Shown piece after piece: positions 1-5,548 of a stretch of 6,537 bases of DNA. The notes under the pieces were generated by a model that was not told the DNA's origin, made no database searches, and saw nothing but the letters and a program-made list of their open reading frames with translations. Within the stretch, counting starts at the first letter, position 1; the number at the start of each line of letters is the position of its first letter. This DNA is from Rhodobacteraceae bacterium UBA6273 (lineage in GTDB: Bacteria; Pseudomonadota; Alphaproteobacteria; Rhodobacterales; Rhodobacteraceae): NCBI GenBank assembly GCA_002440625.1, contig DJUV01000058.1:1-6537 (forward strand), read 5' to 3'. Both the position numbers and the translations under genes were made by a program.

Positions 1-922
1 CCGAGAAATCCTCGATCGCGAAACCGACCGAGTCGAAGAGCGTGATCTGCCGGGCGTCGGTCCTGCCCGGCACCTGCCCGGTGATGACCTGCCAGAACTC
101 CGTCACCGGATGGTCGGGGGCAAGCTGCTGGATCTCGCCCTCGATACGGGTCTGCGGCGGATATTCGACGAAGATCTGGGAGCGGAGGAGAATGTCGCGG
201 TGAAGCTCCGTCTTGCCGGGGCAGTCGCCGCCGACGGCGTTTATATGGATGCCGGAGCCGACCATGTTGTCGGTCAGGATCGTGGCATATTGCTTGTCGG
301 CGGTGCAGGTGGTGACGATCTCCGCCCCCTCCATCGCCTGTTCGGAGCTTGTGCAGGATGTGAGGATCAGTCCGGAACCGGCGAGATTCCTTGCGCATTT
401 CGCGGTTGCTTCCGGGTCGATGTCGTAAAGCCGGACATGGGTGATGCCTGAGATCGCCTTGAAGGCCAGCGCCTGAAACTCCGACTGCGCGCCATTGCCG
501 ATCATCGCCATCGTGGTCGCACCTTTGGGTGCGAGGACCTTCGCCGCCAGCGCCGACATGGCGGCGGTTCGAAGCGCGGTCAGGATCGTCATTTCGGTCA
601 GGAGCACCGGGTAGCCGGTTTCGACCTCGGCGAGAAGGCCAAAGGCGGTCACGGTCTGAAGACCGGCCTTGGTATTGCTCGGGTGGCCGTTGACGTATTT
701 GAAGCCATACATCTCGCCGTCCGAGGTCGGCATCAGTTCGATCACGCCGACATCGGAATGCGAGGCGACGCGCGGGGTCTTGTCGAAGTTTTCCCAGCGG
801 CGGAAATCGGCCTCGATATAGCCGGCGATATCGCGCATCACCTGTTCAGGTCCGATCTGAAGAACGAGACGCATCATGTTGTCGACGCTGACGAAAGGGA
901 CGATGTTCAAGTTCGGTTTCAT
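1..922 (-). CDS. ocd: Ornithine cyclodeaminase (C-terminus cut by window edge)
   Basis: Converts L-ornithine to L-proline and ammonia with tightly bound NAD+, in the cytoplasm. It belongs to the ornithine cyclodeaminase/mu-crystallin family. Translating the minus strand from the ATG at 922 gives 307 residues with no stop; family members are about 350 residues, so roughly the last 40 lie outside the window. Visible blocks are RVASHSDVGVIELMP (51-65), FKYVNGHP (74-81, with the substrate-binding Lys75), RTAA (118-121), the Rossmann loop MIGNGAQSEFQ (140-150) and INAVGGDCPGKTEL (227-240), whose Asp233 matches the catalytic aspartate of the Pseudomonas putida enzyme. The ATG overlaps the stop of the upstream hydrolase gene as ATGA, and AGGA (932-935, minus strand) lies 9 nt upstream of it. 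As the third gene of the cassette it takes the ornithine made by the two upstream enzymes. The family also contains alanine dehydrogenases and other imine reductases, but the VGGDCPGKTEL block and the context favour true Ocd. Confidence 0.93.
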   Translation of the reverse strand, partial: MKPNLNIVPFVSVDNMMRLVLQIGPEQVMRDIAGYIEADFRRWENFDKTPRVASHSDVGVIELMPTSDGEMYGFKYVNGHPSNTKAGLQTVTAFGLLAEVETGYPVLLTEMTILTALRTAAMSALAAKVLAPKGATTMAMIGNGAQSEFQALAFKAISGITHVRLYDIDPEATAKCARNLAGSGLILTSCTSSEQAMEGAEIVTTCTADKQYATILTDNMVGSGIHINAVGGDCPGKTELHRDILLRSQIFVEYPPQTRIEGEIQQLAPDHPVTEFWQVITGQVPGRTDARQITLFDSVGFAIEDFS

Positions 923-1881
923 GATTGGGATTCCTGTGTGCCTGGGCGCGGCGAAAGGTGGATGCCGGCGATCATGCAGCGGACGGAGCCGCCGGCATGT
1001 TCGATGGTCGGTACATCAAGCGGCACGATCCGGGCGCTGCGTTCAATCTCCTGACGCTGGGCGGCGGTGAGCGCCGAAGCTGCCCGCTGCGACAGGGCAA
1101 GGATGCGTGATCCGGCGCCGGTGAGTTCGATGGCATTGCCGGCAAACTCGCCGATCTGCGCCGGGCTGAGCGGGATTACCGTCCGCCCCGTCTCGGTCAG
1201 GCGCTGCACCACGACATCGCGCCGCGCCGCGTCGGGGATCATGTCGAGGCCAACGAGCGCGAAATCGGTGGCAATGCACATCAGGACATTCGTGTGGTAG
1301 ACCGCCCGGCCCGCCGCATCGACGGCATCGAAGGCAATCGGCTCATAGGCGAAATGGGTGCAGAACCGTTCCAGCGCCACCGGATCGGCGCGGTTCGAGC
1401 GCACGGTGAAGGCGATGCGGCCGATATGGTCCAGCACCATCGCCCCGGTGCCTTCGAGCGCGAGGCCGTCTTCCTCAAGCCCGGAAAGGTCGATGACCTC
1501 CTGCACGCGGTAGCTGCGCTTCAGCATCTCGATCACGTCAGCGCGGCGTTCGCGGCGGCGGTTCGCGGCGAACATCGGATAGATCGCGACCTGACAGCCG
1601 GGATGGGTGGAAAACCAGTTGTTCGGGAAAACGCTGTCCGGCGTGTCGCGGCTGCCGTCATCGTCGAACACATGGACGGTGACGCCATGTCCACGCAGCG
1701 TCGCCACCGCCCGGTCGTGTTCATCGCGGGCGCGGCCGGCAAGCGCTGCCGCATCCTCGTTCGCGTGGGTCTGAAAGGCGTTGTCGGCGCGGGTTTCGGG
1801 GTTCGGCACGAAGGCATGGGGGCGGATCATCACCACAGCCCCCGGGGCCTGCAACAGGTTGCGGGCGGCAAGGAAGGTCAT
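919..1881 (-). CDS. ctlX: CtlX-type pentein hydrolase (citrulline/arginine-related)
   Basis: A 320-residue pentein-fold enzyme of the amidinotransferase/arginine deiminase-related group that includes Francisella CtlX, which is reported to hydrolyse citrulline to ornithine, CO2 and ammonia. Landmarks in order are MIRPHAFVPNPET (18-30), FPNNWFSTH (85-93), LEGTGAMVLD (142-151), YHTNVLMCI (195-203, probable catalytic His196) and GGSVRCMIAGIHL (297-309, probable nucleophile Cys302). These match the Glu/Asp-His-Cys layout of penteins. The ATG shares one base with the arginase stop (TGATG), and GGAG (1888-1891 on the minus strand) sits 6 nt upstream, which supports this start over Met18. The gene's stop overlaps the ocd start. 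Placement between arginase and ocd suggests an ornithine-yielding reaction. The substrate (citrulline, arginine or a methylarginine) cannot be fixed from sequence, so the symbol reflects family only. Confidence 0.85.
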   Translation of the reverse strand: MTFLAARNLLQAPGAVVMIRPHAFVPNPETRADNAFQTHANEDAAALAGRARDEHDRAVATLRGHGVTVHVFDDDGSRDTPDSVFPNNWFSTHPGCQVAIYPMFAANRRRERRADVIEMLKRSYRVQEVIDLSGLEEDGLALEGTGAMVLDHIGRIAFTVRSNRADPVALERFCTHFAYEPIAFDAVDAAGRAVYHTNVLMCIATDFALVGLDMIPDAARRDVVVQRLTETGRTVIPLSPAQIGEFAGNAIELTGAGSRILALSQRAASALTAAQRQEIERSARIVPLDVPTIEHAGGSVRCMIAGIHLSPRPGTQESQS

Positions 1882-2804
1882 CAGAAGCTCCGCGTCGGGC
1901 GGTCGAAGACCTTGCGGCCCATGAGCGAGCCGACCAGCTCCACCATCAGTTTTGCGGTCTTGCCACGCTCATCGAGGAAAGGGTTCAGTTCGACAAGATC
2001 GAGCGAGGTGACAAGGCCGCTTTCGTGCAGAAGCTCCATCACCAGATGCGCCTCGCGGAAGGTGATGCCGCCGGGAACCGTGGTGCCGACGGCGGGGGCG
2101 ATGCCGGGGTCGAGGAAATCGACGTCGAGCGAGACATGGAGCATGCCGTTCGCGCCCCGCACCTTGTCGAGAAACTCGCGCAAGGGGGCGACGATGCCGC
2201 GTTCGTCAAGGACGCGCATGTCGCAGACATTCACGTCAGCCGCGATCAGCCCGGCATATTCGGCGGGGTCGACCGAGCGGATGCCATAAAGGCAGATGCG
2301 TTCGGCGGGGACCGGCGCGGGGAAGGCGGGGAAGGCGTCGAAACCGGGCTTGCCGGCGATATAGGCGACGGGCGTGCCGTGGAGGTTGCCGGACTGCGTC
2401 GTCATCGGCGTGTGATAGTCGGAATGCGCATCTAGCCAGAGGACGAAAAGCGGGCGGCCCTCTTCGGCGGCATGGGCGGCGACGCCCGCGACCGAGCCGA
2501 GCGATAGTGAATGATCGCCGCCCATGAAGATCGGGAAACCCTGTTTCATCGCCTTCCGGCCGGCCTCGGCGAGGGCTTCGGTCCAGGCGACGGTCTCGGC
2601 GAGGTGGTGGACCGCGGGATTGGCCGAAGTCACGTCGCGGAAGGGTGCGGGCTTCAGGTCGCCCCAGTCTTCGGAGGCGATGCCGAGGTCGGCAAGACTC
2701 TGCGTCAGGCCGGCGACGCGGAAGGCGGAGGGCCCCATGAGGCAGCCTGCGCGCTTCTGGCCGCTGTCGATCGGTGCGCCGATCAGAATCGGTTTCGGTG
2801 CCAT
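1881..2804 (-). CDS. rocF: Arginase (L-arginine to L-ornithine + urea)
   Basis: A cytoplasmic binuclear-manganese ureohydrolase of 307 residues, the usual length for arginases. All metal ligands expected for the family are present: His98 in GGDHSLSLG (95-103), Asp125, His127 and Asp129 in DAHSDYHTP (125-133), and Asp227 and Asp229 in SLDVDFLDP (225-233). SGNLHGTP (138-145) carries the proton-shuttle histidine His142 and the substrate loop typical of arginases rather than agmatinases. ELNP (272-275) supplies the conserved glutamate. GGGAGG (2810-2815, minus strand) lies 5 nt upstream of the ATG. It is the first gene of the operon, with a TGATG overlap into ctlX, and is divergent from the Lrp-type gene that probably controls it. 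The product feeds ornithine to the cyclodeaminase. The alternatives, agmatinase or formimidoylglutamase, fit the SGNLHG loop less well. The symbol could equally be argI or arcA, depending on naming tradition. Confidence 0.95.
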   Translation of the reverse strand: MAPKPILIGAPIDSGQKRAGCLMGPSAFRVAGLTQSLADLGIASEDWGDLKPAPFRDVTSANPAVHHLAETVAWTEALAEAGRKAMKQGFPIFMGGDHSLSLGSVAGVAAHAAEEGRPLFVLWLDAHSDYHTPMTTQSGNLHGTPVAYIAGKPGFDAFPAFPAPVPAERICLYGIRSVDPAEYAGLIAADVNVCDMRVLDERGIVAPLREFLDKVRGANGMLHVSLDVDFLDPGIAPAVGTTVPGGITFREAHLVMELLHESGLVTSLDLVELNPFLDERGKTAKLMVELVGSLMGRKVFDRPTRSF

Positions 2805-2820
2805 GAGGGCCTCCCTTGTG

Positions 2821-2852
2821 TTCGCGAAGAGGATGTTTCCACTTCGTGATGA
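2821..2852. repeat. Imperfect direct repeat in the divergent spacer (candidate operator)
   Basis: TTCGCGAAGA (2821-2830) recurs as TTCGTGATGA (2843-2852) with 8 of 10 matches at a 22-bp offset, about two helical turns. The first copy is partly self-palindromic (TTCGCGAA), and CGCGAA appears again at 2861-2866. CGAAG (2825-2829) and CTTCG (2842-2846) also form an inverted repeat. The position between the arginase promoter and start codon would suit binding by the adjacent Lrp-type regulator; that link is inference. Confidence 0.35.
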
Positions 2853-2880
2853 TTGTAACCCGCGAAATAGGCGATATGAA
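2852..2880 (-). promoter_or_regulatory. Putative promoter of the arginase operon
   Basis: Read on the minus strand, TTCATA (2880-2875; 4 of 6 matches to a sigma-70 -35) is followed after 17 nt by TACAAT (2857-2852; 5 of 6 to a -10). Transcription would begin near 2845, leaving about 40 nt before the arginase ATG. It was found by eye, with no expression evidence. Confidence 0.4.
2853..2880 (+). promoter_or_regulatory. Putative promoter of the Lrp/AsnC-type gene
   Basis: Read on the plus strand, TTGTAA (2853-2858) and TATGAA (2875-2880), separated by 16 nt, each match 4 of 6 consensus positions. They occupy almost the same bases as the opposing arginase promoter. The match is weak and is offered mainly because of its position 37 nt upstream of the regulator start. 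Confidence 0.25.
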
Positions 2881-2917
2881 TGGATGGTAGTGCAGACTGA
2901 TAAGGTAAAGTGACGAA

Positions 2918-3349
2918 ATGGACGAGATTGATCAGAAGCTGATTGCCGCTCTTCGCCGCGACGGGCGCGCTTCGCTGTCGGACCTCTCGGTCTCGCTCGG
3001 CCTTTCCCGCGCGACGGTGCGGGCGCGGATGGACCGGCTGACGGCGGCGGGGGAGATCCAGGGCTTCACCGTGGTCACGCGCGGCGACGTGACGGCGATG
3101 CCGGTCCGGGGGTTGATGATGATTGGCATCGAGGGGCGCGGCGCCGAACGCATCCGGGCGCGGCTGTCGGGGATGCCGGAGATCCTCGCCGTCCATTCCA
3201 CCAATGGCCGCTGGGATCTCATCGCAGAGATCGGCGCAAGGACGCTTGAGGAGTTCGACGCGGTCCTCGGCCGCATCCGCAAGGTCGAGGGCGTCACATC
3301 GAGCGAGACGAGCCTGATGCTGACGACGCAGCGCGCCGGGCGGCGTTAG
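2918..3349 (+). CDS. Lrp/AsnC-family transcriptional regulator
   Basis: A 143-residue DNA-binding protein of normal Lrp/AsnC length. Residues 1-50 form the AsnC-type helix-turn-helix: MDEIDQKLIAALRRDGR is followed by LSVSLGLSRATVRARMDRL (23-41), the recognition region. Residues from about 66 to 137 form the ligand-sensing RAM domain, with GRWDLIAEI (97-105) matching the conserved G-x-[YWF]-D strand. Such proteins act as dimers to octamers and commonly respond to amino acids. The gene is divergent from the arginase operon across 113 bp, the usual layout for a local regulator, so arginine, ornithine or citrulline are plausible effectors (inference). The upstream ribosome-binding sequence is weak (AAGG at 2902-2905, 12 nt away). 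The start is chosen because it gives the canonical N-terminus. Its TAG stop overlaps the TAA stop of the convergent dsbB-like gene. Confidence 0.92.
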   Translation: MDEIDQKLIAALRRDGRASLSDLSVSLGLSRATVRARMDRLTAAGEIQGFTVVTRGDVTAMPVRGLMMIGIEGRGAERIRARLSGMPEILAVHSTNGRWDLIAEIGARTLEEFDAVLGRIRKVEGVTSSETSLMLTTQRAGRR

Positions 3350-3807
3350 GCTGCGCGGCGGGCGGCGGCGACCCAGATGAGGACGAGGCCGAAGGACAGG
3401 ATCGCGTTCCACGACGCCATCGAAAGGCCGGCGAAGCTCCAGGCAATCTCGTCGCAACGCACCAGCGGCGCCGCCATGATCTGCCCCAGCAAGTCTTCGG
3501 TCGAACCTGACAGTGCCCCGCCGGAAGTGCAGGTTGTCGGACCTGTCCACCAGCCTTGCTCGACACCGGCGTGAAAGACGCCGACGGCGCCCGTCACTGC
3601 GGCGGCAAGCGCGCCGGCCCAAGCGAGCCATCGCGGCCCGCCAAGAAGCACCACAGCACCAAGGGCGATCGCCGCACCATGCGGCCAGCGCTGCCAGATG
3701 CAGAGCTTGCAGGGCGGATAGCCGATCATCTGGAAGAAGAAGGCACCCAGAAGCAGCGCGGCAGACCCGCCGGCGGCAAGAAGGACGAGTTTGCGGAAAT
3801 CTGTCAC
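3346..3807 (-). CDS. dsbB: DsbB-family disulfide bond formation protein
   Basis: An inner-membrane thiol:quinone oxidoreductase that would reoxidise a periplasmic DsbA-type protein and pass electrons to ubiquinone. I place the start at the GTG of 3807-3805, giving 153 residues. AGGAG (3814-3818, minus strand) lies 6 nt upstream, and the GTG sits in a GTGA overlap with the yqaA stop. An in-frame ATG at 3870 would add 21 non-membrane residues overlapping the upstream gene and is less likely. Four hydrophobic segments are seen at about 8-27, 43-57, 61-79 and 129-149. The first periplasmic loop has CKLCIWQRWPH (33-43), with redox pair Cys33/Cys36 and the quinone-associated Arg40. The second has FHAGVEQGWW (78-87), Cys93 and Cys118, matching the second DsbB cysteine pair. 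No dsbA is visible in the window. Confidence 0.9.
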   Translation of the reverse strand: MTDFRKLVLLAAGGSAALLLGAFFFQMIGYPPCKLCIWQRWPHGAAIALGAVVLLGGPRWLAWAGALAAAVTGAVGVFHAGVEQGWWTGPTTCTSGGALSGSTEDLLGQIMAAPLVRCDEIAWSFAGLSMASWNAILSFGLVLIWVAAARRAA

Positions 3808-4397
3808 GTCTGGCTCCTGATGACGAACCAGGCGATGACCGCCAGCGCGACGATCCCCCCGGCGACCCACATCATCCGCTCTTCGATGAAGGCAAGCATC
3901 CTCTCCCCATAGCGTTGGAGAAGCCAGGCGAGAGCATAGAAACGCGCGCCCCGGGCGATGATCGCCGAGATGATGAAAAGCGGCAGGTTGAAGCCCGCCA
4001 CGCCGGAAAGGATGGTCACGATCTTCATCGGCGGCAGGTGCGACAGGCCCGAGGTAACGAGCAGCAGCAGGATCAGCCAGAGATCGCCTCTGACTGTCGC
4101 GCGCATCTCTTCGAAGGCAGCGAGCTTGCCGTAAAAATCAAGGACCGGCCGCGCGATGAGGTCGAAGGCATAGTAGCCGAGCGCCCAGCCGAAGATGCCG
4201 CCAAGAACCGAAGTCACGGTGGCGATGAAGGCATAGGACATCGCCTTGTCGGGGCGCGCCGCCGCCATCGGCACGAAAAGCACGTCCGCCGGAATCGGGA
4301 AGAAAGAGCTTTCGACGAAGGAAACGACCCCCAGCGCCCTGGTGGCGTGGCGCGAGCGCGCCCAGGAGAGGGTCCATTGGTAAAGACGCTGGAACAT
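3804..4397 (-). CDS. YqaA/DedA-like inner-membrane protein (VTT domain)
   Basis: A 197-residue polytopic membrane protein resembling the YqaA branch of the DedA/SNARE-associated (VTT) superfamily. DedA proteins are implicated in lipid-carrier recycling and membrane homeostasis; the role of the YqaA branch is not settled. Recognisable parts are VVSFVESSFFPIPADVLFVPM (24-44, the acidic and proline re-entrant loop with Glu29), a glycine-rich helix with GGIFGWALGYY (66-76), GLSHLPPMKI (117-126) and IIARGARFYAL (146-156, with the conserved arginines), followed by a C-terminal membrane segment at about 176-193. The ATG has AAGG-type sequence only a few bases upstream. The gene overlaps the dsbB-like gene by 4 bp, so the two are co-translated. 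Both products concern the cell envelope, but a direct functional link is not shown. Confidence 0.85.
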   Translation of the reverse strand: MFQRLYQWTLSWARSRHATRALGVVSFVESSFFPIPADVLFVPMAAARPDKAMSYAFIATVTSVLGGIFGWALGYYAFDLIARPVLDFYGKLAAFEEMRATVRGDLWLILLLLVTSGLSHLPPMKIVTILSGVAGFNLPLFIISAIIARGARFYALAWLLQRYGERMLAFIEERMMWVAGGIVALAVIAWFVIRSQT

Positions 4398-4442
4398 GCC
4401 TTGCCTGTAGCGGTCCGCGCACGCTCCGGGCGACGCGAGGCT

Positions 4443-4471
4443 CTTAGGCCACGGCCAAATCGCTTCGTCAA
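4443..4471 (-). promoter_or_regulatory. Putative promoter of the yqaA-dsbB pair
   Basis: On the minus strand TTGACG (4471-4466; 5 of 6 to the -35 consensus) is followed after 17 nt by CCTAAG (4448-4443; only 3 of 6 to the -10). The start point would be near 4436, about 38 nt before the yqaA-like ATG. The -10 is poor. Confidence 0.3.
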
Positions 4472-4479
4472 GCGGAACG

Positions 4480-4491
4480 GTCTTTCAAGAC
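4480..4491. repeat. Short inverted repeat GTCTTTCAAGAC
   Basis: Five-base arms GTCTT and AAGAC around a 2-base centre, in the 154-bp divergent spacer between the yqaA-like and ypfJ-like genes. It could be an operator half or chance; it is recorded because a second palindrome lies 19 bp further on. Confidence 0.25.
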
Positions 4492-4509
4492 ACGGAGTTG
4501 TCAGCGTAT

Positions 4510-4525
4510 CGTGGAATTGTCCACG
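4510..4525. promoter_or_regulatory. 16-bp palindrome CGTGGAATTGTCCACG upstream of the ypfJ-like gene
   Basis: Six-base arms CGTGGA and TCCACG flank ATTG, ending 26 bp before the ATG. The right half, GGAATTGTCCACG (4513-4525), resembles GGAGTTGTCAGCG (4494-4506) at 10 of 13 positions, 19 bp upstream, so the element may be a duplicated binding site. No U-run follows it, so it does not look like a terminator. The binding protein is unknown. Confidence 0.4.
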
Positions 4526-4551
4526 GCAGGGCTTGAATGGGGGATTGGTGA

Positions 4552-5400
4552 ATGAGGTGGCAGGGCCGTCGCGGCAGCGACAATATCGAGGACCGGCGGC
4601 GGATGGGTGTTGGCCGTGCAGGAGGGCTTGGCCTTGGCGGAATGCTCGCGGTGCTCGCCATCAGTTATTTCCTCGGCATTGACATCACGCCTATGTTGAA
4701 CGGCGGCGGCAGCAGCATCTCGCAGGGTGGCGAGGTTGAGGTCACCGAAGCCGATCAGCAGGCGGCGGAGTTCGTGTCGGTGACGCTGGCCGATACCGAA
4801 GAGGTCTGGTCGGGCGTGTTCCAGTCCCAGCTCGGGCGCCCTTACAATCCGGTGACGCTGGTGCTTTTCAAGCAGGTCACCCAGTCGCCCTGCGGCAACG
4901 CCTCGGGTGCAACGGGTCCGTTCTACTGCCCGCTCGACAAGAAGGTCTATCTCGACACCGATTTCTTCGTGACACTGCAACGCCAGATGGGCGCCGGCGG
5001 TGATTTCGCGGCCGCCTATGTCGTCGCCCATGAGGTCGCGCACCACGTCCAGGACGAACTTGGCATCCTGAGCCAGGTGAACGACATCCGTCAGCGTTCG
5101 GGCGAGGCGGAATCGAACGCGCTTTCGGTCAGGATCGAGCTTCAGGCCGACTGCCTGTCGGGCGCCTGGGCTAACAACGCAGCACAGACGCTGGGCACAA
5201 TTGAACAGGGTGATATCGCCGAGGCAATGAATGCCGCCGCCAAGATCGGCGACGACACGTTGCAGCGGAATGCCGGCCGGCGGCCGATGCCCGACAGTTT
5301 CACCCACGGCACGTCGGAGCAGCGCCAGCGCTGGTTCGCGGAAGGCTTCAAGTCCGGTCGGATCGACGCCTGCGACACCTTCAACACCAACGACATCTGA
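4552..5400 (+). CDS. ypfJ: YpfJ-family predicted neutral zinc metallopeptidase
   Basis: A 282-residue membrane-anchored predicted metalloprotease. The family-typical N-terminus MRWQGRRGSDNIEDRR (1-16) is followed by a single hydrophobic segment (about 23-43) and an extracytoplasmic or periplasmic domain. The zinc-binding HEVAHH (160-165) provides His160, Glu161 and His164, and IELQADC (195-201) contains the conserved downstream acidic residues, probably including the third ligand. GRRPMPDSFTHGTSEQRQRW (242-261) is the characteristic C-terminal block. Cys114 and Cys126, and Cys201 and Cys274, could form disulfides. GGGGGA (4539-4544) lies 7 nt before the ATG, and a nearby upstream ATG at 4537 hits a stop after four codons, so this start is firm. 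It stands alone, divergent from yqaA-dsbB. Physiological substrates of the family are not well known, so the name denotes family only. Confidence 0.93.
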   Translation: MRWQGRRGSDNIEDRRRMGVGRAGGLGLGGMLAVLAISYFLGIDITPMLNGGGSSISQGGEVEVTEADQQAAEFVSVTLADTEEVWSGVFQSQLGRPYNPVTLVLFKQVTQSPCGNASGATGPFYCPLDKKVYLDTDFFVTLQRQMGAGGDFAAAYVVAHEVAHHVQDELGILSQVNDIRQRSGEAESNALSVRIELQADCLSGAWANNAAQTLGTIEQGDIAEAMNAAAKIGDDTLQRNAGRRPMPDSFTHGTSEQRQRWFAEGFKSGRIDACDTFNTNDI

Positions 5401-5416
5401 CGCCTCAGCAAAGGGC

Positions 5417-5445
5417 TTGTCAGGCGCACGGGCAGAAGCTATCTC
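5417..5445 (+). promoter_or_regulatory. Putative promoter of tRNA-Leu
   Basis: TTGTCA (5417-5422; 5 of 6 to -35) and TATCTC (5440-5445; 3 of 6 to -10) are separated by exactly 17 nt, placing transcription start near 5452, just before the mature tRNA 5' end at 5456. The spacing suits a tRNA promoter with a very short leader. Confidence 0.4.
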
Positions 5446-5455
5446 GCCGGGGAGT

Positions 5456-5539
5456 GCCCGGGTGGCGGAATGGTAGACGCAGAGGTCTCAAACACCTCCG
5501 GTGCAAGCCGTGCGGGTTCGAGTCCCGCCCCGGGCACCA
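5456..5539 (+). tRNA. tRNA-Leu (anticodon CAA)
   Basis: A complete class II tRNA of 84 nt including the encoded CCA, decoding UUG. The acceptor stem GCCCGGG (5456-5462) pairs fully with CCCGGGC (5529-5535), followed by A-CCA. The D stem is GCG/CGC with GG in the loop at 5472-5473. The anticodon stem GAGGT/ACCTC encloses a seven-base loop with CAA at 5489-5491. A long variable arm with a CGG/CCG stem (5499-5510) is typical of leucine tRNA. The T arm GCGGG-TTCGAGT-CCCGC (5512-5528) is perfect. It lies 55 bp after the ypfJ-like gene and only 9 bp from the stop of the convergent apbE-like gene. Confidence 0.96.
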
Positions 5540-5548
5540 GATTTCAGA

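Noticed and set aside
1294..2289. Plus-strand open frame of 331 codons across arginase and ctlX
   Set aside because: It is the antisense shadow of two conserved enzymes, with no recognisable family and no ribosome-binding sequence in a sensible place.
2783..3631. Minus-strand open frame of 282 codons across the Lrp-type gene
   Set aside because: It has Arg/Ala-rich low-complexity composition and runs through the divergent promoter region and antisense to a clear regulator.
3808..3870. Longer ATG start for the dsbB-like gene at 3870
   Set aside because: It would add 21 charged residues before the first membrane segment and overlap the upstream gene by 67 bp; the GTG at 3807 has a good AGGAG and a normal DsbB N-terminus.
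4498..4525. TTGTCA at 4498-4503 as the -35 of a ypfJ promoter
   Set aside because: No acceptable -10 occurs 16-18 bp downstream; that position is filled by the palindrome, so I did not call a promoter.
3513..4682. Long plus-strand open frame (389 codons) across the dsbB- and yqaA-like genes
   Set aside because: It is antisense to two well-recognised membrane proteins, very rich in Arg, Pro and His with no domain, and typical of stop-poor frames in GC-rich DNA.
5401..5426. CGCCT...AGGCG inverted repeat just after the ypfJ-like stop, considered as a terminator
   Set aside because: Only 5 bp of stem with a 16-base loop and no U-run; it also overlaps the proposed -35 of the tRNA promoter.
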